DNA of 38,563 bases from Candidatus Thalassarchaeum betae. GTDB lineage: Archaea > Thermoplasmatota > Poseidoniia > Poseidoniales > Thalassarchaeaceae. Location of the stretch: assembly GCA_022448665.1 (NCBI GenBank), contig JAKUUO010000013.1, positions 1 to 38,563 of the forward strand. Reading direction: 5' to 3'. Below are positions 16,457 through 23,311 of the stretch, piece by piece; position 1 is the first letter of the stretch; each line of letters begins with the position of its first letter. The position numbers and the translations under genes are program-made. The notes under the pieces were generated by a model that was given only the letters and a program-made list of their open reading frames with translations, was not told the DNA's origin and did no database searches.

Positions 16457-17200
16457 CTAGATCGCCAGTCTCAACCTGTGCATGCCCTCATACAGTGGCA
16501 TGGCCAGCTCGAGTATGGCCTCATGCTCGGGGGCCAACTCGTCAGAGCGAGGTCGGTACGGTGCGAAACCGGTCGAAGACCATACCGAGTCGTACCAGTG
16601 CTCCCCCCATATTCCGTCGCACTCCCTCGGACCTGCTTCCCATGACAGCATCCGCTCACTGAAGTCGATTCCACACTGCTCGCAGAGGAGGCGTAGCATC
16701 CCTTTGGGATTCTCCAGGATCTCCCTGGAGTCGATGATTGGGGGGGTGCTCCCCGAGCTCTTCGAAACGTCCTGCATCAGCCGCACCTGCTGAGGCAGTC
16801 CGGTGGACCACAGACTGACTTCGTCTGTTATCTTGGAAAGCGAGAGCAGGACCTCCTTCGGATTGCGTATCAGGAAGCAGTTGGACAGCGAATCGAGCCA
16901 GTCTGTGTCCATTCCCGGAAGTATATGGTGGCACATGTGCTTCTGGTACCATACCGCCGCGCCCCCGGGAATCTCACCCGTCAGGTAATCGACCACCTTG
17001 GCGGAATCGGACTCGTGGTGCTCTATCACCCCCTGTGCGTCTGGGTGCTTGATTCCGGTCTGCTTCAGATAGTGGGCGTAAAGCGGCTCGTCGGTAGCGA
17101 AGCAGTCCTGCCGGTTGTCGAACGAGTACATCATCGCGGTGGAGATGTTGCGTGGTCCCGACCACATCGCTATTCTTACGCCGTCAGCCACGGCACTCAC
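16457..17200 (-). CDS. Sulfotransferase-like P-loop protein of the aminotransferase-associated type
   Basis: The N-terminal phrase IAMWSGPRNISTAMMYSF, then DEPLYAHYL, is the nucleotide-binding start of a sulfotransferase-like family in which SGPRNIST stands where sulfotransferases bind the 5' phosphate of PAPS. The later FLIRNPKEVLLSLSK segment corresponds to the 3'-phosphate-binding Arg/Ser helix. Length (247 residues) is normal for one domain. The start overlaps the upstream class-IV aminotransferase gene by 17 bases, implying tight coupling. From memory, plants and some algae have this same domain fused in front of a branched-chain-aminotransferase-like domain, which supports a joint function. 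The substrate is unknown, and true sulfotransfer activity is not shown by the sequence. Confidence 0.75.
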   Translation of the reverse strand: MSAVADGVRIAMWSGPRNISTAMMYSFDNRQDCFATDEPLYAHYLKQTGIKHPDAQGVIEHHESDSAKVVDYLTGEIPGGAAVWYQKHMCHHILPGMDTDWLDSLSNCFLIRNPKEVLLSLSKITDEVSLWSTGLPQQVRLMQDVSKSSGSTPPIIDSREILENPKGMLRLLCEQCGIDFSERMLSWEAGPRECDGIWGEHWYDSVWSSTGFAPYRPRSDELAPEHEAILELAMPLYEGMHRLRLAI

Positions 17201-18092
17201 TCCCGAGTAGTTCGGTGTAGAGGCTCTGCAGGCGCTCGCACATCGGACCCCTCTGGCCTTGACTCATCGGCTCGCCGTCGAACTCGACCACCGGGATGAG
17301 TCCTGCGAAGGTCCCGGTAACGAAGGCCTCGTCGGCCGTGCTGACTTCATTAGTGGTGAAGTCCCTCTCGTAGGCCGGAATACCATTGGCGAGGCACAGA
17401 TCGAGGACTTTGCGCCGTGTGATTCCGTCGAGGCAGTGCTCACCCGTCGAAGTCCAGACCTCGCCGTCCCTGACGATGAAGAAGTGGGTGGAGTTGCATG
17501 TGGCTACGTTTCCAGCTGGATCCAGCATCAGCCCCTCTTCACCGCCCTTGGCGGCTGCGTCCACACAGGCAGCGATGCAGTTGTGCTTGGACAGACTGTT
17601 TATCCGGGGGTCCTGGACATTCTGCTCGCCCCTCCTCACATCCACGGTAACCAGTCGTATTCCCTCAACGGCCCGTTGCTCGTTCGCAATCTTGTATTCA
17701 GGCATTATCACCAAGGTCGGTGGGCTTGAAATCACCCATGGGGCCTGATACGGAGTAGGCTTGAGCCCTCTGGTGACGACCAGTCGTACATGCACTCCGT
17801 CATGCATGTCGTTGGCCTCGATAACCCTGTTTACCTCATCGAGTATCTGCTCGCGTGTCCGCCCAATATCCATGGATATCGACTCCGCCCCCCTGAACAG
17901 CCTGTCCATGTGCTCATCAGCGAAGGCGATGGTTCCGTTATGCAGCCTGAAAGACTCCCATACTCCATCACCCAACAGGAAGCCCGCGTCGAACACAGAG
18001 ACCTTGGCTTCCGGGCGTGGCAGCAGCTCACCGTTGACCGAAATGAGTACGCTCTCGTTGCGAGGGTCGCCCTCAAACTCGTGAGTTCCCAT
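17184..18092 (-). CDS. Class-IV (branched-chain/D-amino-acid type) aminotransferase-like protein
   Basis: A fold-type IV PLP enzyme of 302 residues: VSVFDAGFLLGDGVWESFR at residues 31-49 is the family N-terminal motif, and INSLSKHNCIAA contains the PLP lysine Lys169. The usual motif LD..G.V.E......F is present as LDPAGNVATCNSTHFF, but the Glu that normally pairs with the PLP pyridine nitrogen is Thr here. Possible activities are branched-chain amino acid transamination, D-amino acid transamination or aminodeoxychorismate lyase; the Glu change makes any of these uncertain. It starts 8 bases after the purC stop and overlaps the sulfotransferase-like gene, so it belongs to that transcript. Family assignment is firm; the reaction is not. 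Confidence 0.82.
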   Translation of the reverse strand: MGTHEFEGDPRNESVLISVNGELLPRPEAKVSVFDAGFLLGDGVWESFRLHNGTIAFADEHMDRLFRGAESISMDIGRTREQILDEVNRVIEANDMHDGVHVRLVVTRGLKPTPYQAPWVISSPPTLVIMPEYKIANEQRAVEGIRLVTVDVRRGEQNVQDPRINSLSKHNCIAACVDAAAKGGEEGLMLDPAGNVATCNSTHFFIVRDGEVWTSTGEHCLDGITRRKVLDLCLANGIPAYERDFTTNEVSTADEAFVTGTFAGLIPVVEFDGEPMSQGQRGPMCERLQSLYTELLGSECRG

Positions 18093-18100
18093 CTTTCACC

Positions 18101-19045
18101 TCAGAACTCGATGCCCGTGAGACGTTCGAACATCGATGAGTAGAGCTCTGCGGTCTTGTCTATCATGCTCTGCGGTAATGCGGGTATGGGAGGCTCGGTG
18201 GAGCCCTCGAACCTAGCGTCGTAGAGTGCCTTGTGATGGCCGATGGCGATGTAGTGCTCACGTACGAACTCCTTCGACAGAGAGACTATCTGGCCATTTG
18301 CGTAGGTCTCATCATCCCACCAGCGGTCTTCGTCCAGAGTGCCGAACGAATCCACTAGAACGGGCTTTCTGCCCGGTCCTAGGGCGAACTCCTTCTTGCC
18401 ATCGACGTGAATGAGCCCGCGCTTTCCCGCTTCGCGCTCGATTATGGCATCAATCTTGAGTACGGCTTGGAGGATGGAATCAAACTCCGCCTCGGTCAGA
18501 TTGGATATCTCGAGGGCTTCTTCCCTTTCTAGGAGCCTGTCGAACGACTCGAACTTGGTCGAGACCTCAAGGTAGGGTTCTGGAAGTTTGCAGCCTTCCT
18601 CAATCTGAGTCCCGGATTCGAAGCCGAACTCCTCTACCCCGACCTCCCCTTTGGCGTAACGCTGCCAGCCCGATCCTGCTAGATGATGGCGGCAAATCAC
18701 CTCGAGCGGGACGAAGACGTTCTCCATATCCCGGGGAATTCCCCCTGGCTCCTTGATGACCTCGAAGCGCTTGGCCAGACAGCGATCCGGGGCGCTCATT
18801 TCGAGCAGGTGCGTGTCGCATACGCCCTCAGCCTCAACTAAGTCGAACCAGTGGCAGGTCGTGCGGTTCAGGCTCTCTCCCTTGCGCGGGATGAGGGAAG
18901 GGATAATTTGATCGTAAACTGATATCTGATCAGTGTACCTGAATTCGAGTACTTCAGGGTCCTCGGTGCTCCATACCTGCTTGACCTTTCCCTGATAGAG
19001 CAGCTCTCCCATGCCTCCGTTAGAGGCGATTACGCCGATGAACAT
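18101..19045 (-). CDS. purC: SAICAR synthase (phosphoribosylaminoimidazole-succinocarboxamide synthase)
   Basis: PurC joins aspartate to CAIR with ATP in purine synthesis. The N-terminal LLYQGKVKQVW motif (glycine-rich ATP-binding strand), SVYDQIIPSLIPRKGESLNR, the central FVPLEVICRHHLAGSGWQRY, and the metal/ATP region VDGKKEFALG followed by LVDSFGTLDEDRWWD together identify it. The LVDSFGTLDEDR version differs from the common bacterial EVLTPDSSRFW form. The annotated ATG gives 314 residues; ATG 19012 (MGELLYQGK), just after a GGAGG, matches the usual N-terminus better and may be the true start. It lies 21 bases downstream of the solute-binding-protein gene and 8 bases before the aminotransferase, in one likely minus-strand operon. 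Confidence 0.94.
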   Translation of the reverse strand: MFIGVIASNGGMGELLYQGKVKQVWSTEDPEVLEFRYTDQISVYDQIIPSLIPRKGESLNRTTCHWFDLVEAEGVCDTHLLEMSAPDRCLAKRFEVIKEPGGIPRDMENVFVPLEVICRHHLAGSGWQRYAKGEVGVEEFGFESGTQIEEGCKLPEPYLEVSTKFESFDRLLEREEALEISNLTEAEFDSILQAVLKIDAIIEREAGKRGLIHVDGKKEFALGPGRKPVLVDSFGTLDEDRWWDDETYANGQIVSLSKEFVREHYIAIGHHKALYDARFEGSTEPPIPALPQSMIDKTAELYSSMFERLTGIEF

Positions 19046-19066
19046 TCCTCAATAGAGGATTCTGAA

Positions 19067-20053
19067 TCAGTCCCGTCTGACCAGTTGGTAGGTGATGAAA
19101 AGTGAAAGGAACGCTATTGCTATCCAGCGCCGATCGAATTCACCATCTGCATCTTCATCTTGAGGCACGAACAGTCCCTGGGCAGTATCCAGAGGGGGGG
19201 AATTGGTCGAGGCCATCAGCACGATTCCCTCTATGTGGTAGGGAGCACCCCCCCTCATACCCTTGGAAACCGCCTTTGCGTTTGTTATGGAGGCCATTAC
19301 GAAGTCACATGTGTCGGCCCTCCTGAGGTCCTCTATAGCCTCGAATTCGCCACCGCTGTTCCACGGTCTGAAGGCAATCCCCTGATCCACTGAATAGTGG
19401 CTCTCCATCCGACTTACGACCATTCTGGAGATCTCTACCTCGTAGCCCTGCATCTCGGCATTCTCGTCCAGATTCGACATTGGAGAGTCCTGATCATACA
19501 TACAGGCCACCATTTCCTTCTCGCCCTCGATGATACGATAGAGGGTGCCGCCCTCACTGGGGGTCGGCCAATCGCCCATTACACTGGCGAAATCGGAGCC
19601 TTTCAGTTCAGCCTCCCCGTGGAACCACGCCATGTACGCCTGCTGGCCTGTGCTAGAGGAGAATACCTCTCCGAGAGCGGCGGAGATTGCACCGAGGAGT
19701 TCGATGTTGCCCCTGTCGTCCTGAGTGTCGGCCCGTACCACTGGAACATACGATTCGGTCTCCTCGACCATCCCGATGATGAAGAGCCCTGGCATATTGG
19801 CAGTGTTAGCCGGATCAGCAGCGATAAGATGGGATGTCAGCATGAAATCGGCCTCTCCGGACATCAAGGCACGCATGGCGAACTGATGGTCCTCGTAGCC
19901 GGTTTCGATTATGTGCTCGTAAGAGTCGATGAGATGCGATACGGGTGTCTCCTCGGAAGAGGCGACGTTGTACTGCACCCCGCCTGCTGCAACGACGGGC
20001 GGCGCCGACAGAACCAATGCACTGAGGAAGAGTGCGAGCAACACGCTCCTCAT
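19067..20053 (-). CDS. Membrane-anchored family-3 solute-binding protein, apparently circularly permuted
   Basis: The protein has a signal peptide (1-23, LLALFLSALVLS) and a C-terminal hydrophobic helix (about 310-325, WIAIAFLSLFITYQLV) before RRD, so it is held to the membrane. Two halves resemble family-3 amino-acid-binding proteins, but in swapped order. Residues 25-150 look like the usual second half (ALMSGEADFML like ALKSGRVDAVV, then ELLGAISAALGEVF and AYMAWFHGE like the terminal helix and KWFG). Residues 178-283 look like the usual first half (LDENAEMQGYEVEISRMV like the GFDVDLA region, then DLRRADTCDFVMASIT like LQSGKCDFIIASMT). Ligand-contact positions differ: the carboxylate Arg is Lys in SITNAK, and the usual Asp after VDAVVV is Ser. 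It is divergent from the permease gene, with 87 bases between starts, and upstream of purC on its own strand. Confidence 0.75.
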   Translation of the reverse strand: MRSVLLALFLSALVLSAPPVVAAGGVQYNVASSEETPVSHLIDSYEHIIETGYEDHQFAMRALMSGEADFMLTSHLIAADPANTANMPGLFIIGMVEETESYVPVVRADTQDDRGNIELLGAISAALGEVFSSSTGQQAYMAWFHGEAELKGSDFASVMGDWPTPSEGGTLYRIIEGEKEMVACMYDQDSPMSNLDENAEMQGYEVEISRMVVSRMESHYSVDQGIAFRPWNSGGEFEAIEDLRRADTCDFVMASITNAKAVSKGMRGGAPYHIEGIVLMASTNSPPLDTAQGLFVPQDEDADGEFDRRWIAIAFLSLFITYQLVRRD

Positions 20054-20101
20054 GACCGCGAGGGGCCGAGGGGCCGACTTAGCATTGGCGGTCCGCCGAG
20101 A

Positions 20102-20109
20102 CTATATCC
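20102..20109 (+). promoter_or_regulatory. TATA box of the permease-ATPase operon
   Basis: CTATATCC lies 32-39 bases upstream of the TTG at 20141. It is the strongest TATA-like element in the divergent region and supports a short-leader start there rather than the much longer open frame reaching back to 19397. Confidence 0.5.
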
Positions 20110-20140
20110 AAAGAAGCACGTCAGGAGCCTAGGGTTCGCA

Positions 20141-22450
20141 TTGTCCGAGGCTGTCTCAAGAAATCTCAACCCATTGGGGAAGAAGGGCAATCGTCTCATC
20201 GCAATCCTATCATTTCTGATTCTAATCACCCTGATCGCCCCTGCCCAGGCGATCGATTACGACGACGGCGCTAAGTACATCAGCGGGTGGGATGTCGGCG
20301 ACAGTGGCACCGATGAGGATCTCTTCACGTCGGCCTACGATGGTGAGTCGGTCTTCGCTTTCGGTGCTGGAGGAGTGATTCTCCAGAGCGCCGACAAGGG
20401 CGCCACGTGGGTGCAACTCGAGTCACCTGCTACGTCCGACCTGCGTGCGTCTGACTCGGTCGAGGGTGCAATCGCGGTAGTCGGAGACGGCGGGGCGGCT
20501 TACCTGCGTGCTGATGGCAGCGGGACATGGCTGGACATCTCCCTGAGTCCTCCCGTCGACTTCAGAGGAATGGCGATGACCAGTGCTACCTCACTGGTAG
20601 CCGTGGGCCCTGGCGGGGCCGTCTGGCAATACTCCAGCGATACTTGGATGCAGAGGGATTCCGGAGTGTCCACAGATCTCAACGAGGTGTCCTTCCTTGA
20701 TGCCACCTTGGGGATGATAGTGGGTGATGGCGGCACCATTCTTGCCACCGATGACGGAGGTGAAAGTTGGGAGTACAGAGAGGCCCCGGAAGGGTTGGAT
20801 GCTGACATAGTAGCACTCGATTATTACAGTGGCATCAGAGTATATGCAATAACGGACGAGGGGCACATCGTAAAATCGGTTGGAACGACTTCTGGCACCG
20901 CGGCCGGATATGTCTGGGAACTGGTCGAGATTGAATCGGCAGGCAGAAACACCAGCCTAGGACTCGAATTGAGTTCCATCGACGTATCGTCTGTGAACAA
21001 GTTCCTCGTATCAGGCCCCTCTAGCTACGCTGCTCTGTCTCTAGACGGAGGCAATATCATCACCTCCCAGATGAATCCCCTGTCAAGCCCCAAGGACTTC
21101 AATCACGTCTTGTTTCTCAATCTGTTTGATGCTGTGATTGTAGGTGCGGATGGGGTGATACTATTTTCAGAAAATGCCGGAGAGGACGAGGCGGTTGGAT
21201 TTTTCATAATCGACTACGGCGACTTCGGGCAGTTCGTCGACTACTCAAAGGAAATGCTGATTGATGGGCTACACGCGACAATCAGAATTGTTCTATTCGG
21301 CATGGTCCTCGGTTTCTTCCTCGGTGTCATGCTCTCAATGATGAAGACCGCTCCTACCACTCTGAAGAATGTTGCACAACTAGATCGATTCTCTATAATT
21401 AGAATGATTCTAATCCCATTTTGTATCATTGAGACCGCCATTCCTTTCATTCGATTATATGATAAATCGTGGTCTGCAACTAGAATTTCAGAGAGATTAC
21501 GCATTCTATCCTCCACCAATACCAGGCCACTCAACACCCTAGTCCTGAGGGCATTCGGATTGGGGATTCTATACTACGGAATTATGCTGATTTCCGCTTT
21601 AGCCCCCATAGTTAGGAGTCTCAATCTAGACGGTTGGGAGTACGTCTACACGCCTATAGGACTCATATCTCCGGATGGCATCAATGGAGAACTATATTTC
21701 GGGAACTTTCTCCAAGCCCTCCTTGGTATCGCGCTAATCCTGTTGGGCCTGCTGTTCCTGACTACGAGGAAATTCTTCCTCAAGAGAGAGGTGCGCCTGC
21801 CGTTCCGTGGCATCACAGTGAAGTGGAATTTCTGGGATGTGCGGCCGATGAACGCTGTCGCGACCGTATACACCGACCTCTTCCGCAATACCCCCCTGCT
21901 CGTCCAGTTCTTGTTCATCCACTTCGGAGTGCAGTTTGGTAAGCTGTTAGGGGATCCAGGCGCGGCGATGCTCGAGGGTGAAACGAATTTCTTTCTAGTA
22001 TACCTCAGAGACATGATCCTAGCAGACAGGGCATGCGTTAGCTCCATCTTCGCTCTCGGTCTGAATTCTGGAGCCTACCAGTGCGAGACAATACGTGGTG
22101 CTATCGCGGCGATTCCCTCTGGACAGATGGAGGCAGGCAGGAGTATCGGACTGAACTATATGCAGACGATGGGTCTGGTCATCATGCCTCAGGCGATTAG
22201 AATCTGCATACCGCCAATGGGTAACGAAATGGTCAACCTCGTGCTCAACTCTTCGCTCGCAATGGTAGTTGGCTATGCTGAGCTAACCCGAAAGGGCAGA
22301 CTGATTAACGCCGTTACCTTCCAGATTTTCTGGGCTTACGGCATGGTGCTAGTGTCCTACTTTGTGGTTACTTGGACGCTGGCTCTGCTCCTAAGGCATC
22401 TTGAGACCAAGTCGAGGATACCAGGACTTGGAATTTCAGGGGGTGCATGA
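20141..22450 (+). CDS. Amino-acid-type ABC permease fused to an extracytoplasmic Ycf48/BNR-like propeller
   Basis: From TTG 20141 the protein has 769 residues. Residues about 18-37 are a signal-anchor or signal peptide. Residues about 40-355 are a propeller with blades such as GAGGVILQSADKGATW and GDGGTILATDDGGESW, the Ycf48/BNR pattern. From about 372 the chain is a HisM/GlnP-type permease: GLHATIRIVLFGMVLGFFLG (first helix), YTDLFRNTPLLVQFLFIHFG, and the EAA loop EAGRSIGLNYMQTMGLVIMP that docks on the ATPase. Between first helix and the FRNTPLL segment lies an extra stretch of about 170 residues with two more hydrophobic helices. The N-terminus of such permeases faces outside, so the propeller should be extracellular. 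The open frame extends back to 19397, but that part is antisense to the binding-protein gene and looks like a shadow; TTG 20174 is an alternative start. Confidence 0.82.
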   Translation: MSEAVSRNLNPLGKKGNRLIAILSFLILITLIAPAQAIDYDDGAKYISGWDVGDSGTDEDLFTSAYDGESVFAFGAGGVILQSADKGATWVQLESPATSDLRASDSVEGAIAVVGDGGAAYLRADGSGTWLDISLSPPVDFRGMAMTSATSLVAVGPGGAVWQYSSDTWMQRDSGVSTDLNEVSFLDATLGMIVGDGGTILATDDGGESWEYREAPEGLDADIVALDYYSGIRVYAITDEGHIVKSVGTTSGTAAGYVWELVEIESAGRNTSLGLELSSIDVSSVNKFLVSGPSSYAALSLDGGNIITSQMNPLSSPKDFNHVLFLNLFDAVIVGADGVILFSENAGEDEAVGFFIIDYGDFGQFVDYSKEMLIDGLHATIRIVLFGMVLGFFLGVMLSMMKTAPTTLKNVAQLDRFSIIRMILIPFCIIETAIPFIRLYDKSWSATRISERLRILSSTNTRPLNTLVLRAFGLGILYYGIMLISALAPIVRSLNLDGWEYVYTPIGLISPDGINGELYFGNFLQALLGIALILLGLLFLTTRKFFLKREVRLPFRGITVKWNFWDVRPMNAVATVYTDLFRNTPLLVQFLFIHFGVQFGKLLGDPGAAMLEGETNFFLVYLRDMILADRACVSSIFALGLNSGAYQCETIRGAIAAIPSGQMEAGRSIGLNYMQTMGLVIMPQAIRICIPPMGNEMVNLVLNSSLAMVVGYAELTRKGRLINAVTFQIFWAYGMVLVSYFVVTWTLALLLRHLETKSRIPGLGISGGA

Positions 22451-23227
22451 ATGCCGGAGAATGTGTTGAGTGTCACGGACATGCACAAGATCTACTCAGG
22501 AGGTGTCCATGCCGTCCGCGGCATCTCCTTCGAGGTGAACGAAGGTGAGTCGGTGGCGATCATAGGCTCCTCAGGAAGCGGTAAGTCGACTGTGCTGCGA
22601 TGCATCAACCGACTTATCGAGCCCACCGAAGGAGTCGTGCGACTGCGCGGCGAGCACATCAACACCCCCGGGGCCGACATCAACGACGTCAGGTCGAGAA
22701 TCGGGATGGTTTTCCAGTCATTCGAATTGTTCGCGCACCTGAAGGTCATCGACAACGTGACACTCGGTCTGAGACATGTCAGGAAGATGAGCAAGGACGA
22801 GGCCAAGGAGATAGCGATGTCCGTCCTCGAGCGTGTTGACCTGCTGGACCGAGTAGATGCCTACCCTGGAAACCTCTCTGGCGGACAGAAGCAAAGGGTA
22901 GCCATCGCACGGGCTCTAGCGATGCGTCCCGAGGTGATGCTGTTCGACGAGCCGACCAGCGCCTTGGACCCCGAACTGATAGGCTCGGTTCTGGCGACCA
23001 TAAGGGGACTGGCTGACGAGGGCATGACGATGGTGATCGTGACTCATGAGATCAGCTTCGCAAGGGACGTTGCTGACCGCATCATATACCTAGACGAGGG
23101 GGTTGTGGCCGAGGAGGGGCCCTCATCAATCATAGAGGACCCCCAGACTGAACGGCTCAAGAGGTTCCTGTCCTCGATACACGAAGATGAGGTGCCAGAG
23201 CAGATCCATGAAGAAGATGGCAAGTAG
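22451..23227 (+). CDS. Amino-acid ABC transporter ATPase (GlnQ/HisP type)
   Basis: A complete ABC ATPase of 258 residues: Walker A GSSGSGKST (39-47), Q-loop Gln89 in VFQS, signature LSGGQ (142-146), Walker B VMLFDE with catalytic Glu167, D-loop SALDPE and switch His199. The overall sequence matches polar amino-acid importers. Its ATG immediately follows the permease stop (TGA-ATG), so the two genes are translated together; a GGGGGTG stretch ahead serves as ribosome-binding site. It powers the permease encoded by the upstream gene with the divergently encoded binding protein. Nothing about this subunit is unusual. Confidence 0.96.
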   Translation: MPENVLSVTDMHKIYSGGVHAVRGISFEVNEGESVAIIGSSGSGKSTVLRCINRLIEPTEGVVRLRGEHINTPGADINDVRSRIGMVFQSFELFAHLKVIDNVTLGLRHVRKMSKDEAKEIAMSVLERVDLLDRVDAYPGNLSGGQKQRVAIARALAMRPEVMLFDEPTSALDPELIGSVLATIRGLADEGMTMVIVTHEISFARDVADRIIYLDEGVVAEEGPSSIIEDPQTERLKRFLSSIHEDEVPEQIHEEDGK

Positions 23228-23239
23228 AACACCCGCAAA

Positions 23240-23280
23240 TTCGTTTTGTTGGATGAGGAAACTGATGTTTTCTTCTGAAG
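23240..23280 (+). terminator. T-rich termination region after the ABC operon
   Basis: Two T-rich runs (CGTTTTGTTG near 23243-23252 and GTTTTCTTCT near 23267-23276) follow the ATPase stop, without a strong hairpin. Archaeal termination commonly uses such U-tracts. The facing gene gdhA ends at 23312. Confidence 0.4.
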
Positions 23281-23311
23281 CGTCAGGACAACGCAGGTGA
23301 CGAAGCCGGGC

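Noticed and set aside
19397..20140. N-terminal 248 codons of the long open frame that ends with the permease
   Set aside because: They lie antisense to the well-supported binding-protein gene, have no family resemblance, and a TATA box plus signal sequence place the start near 20141.
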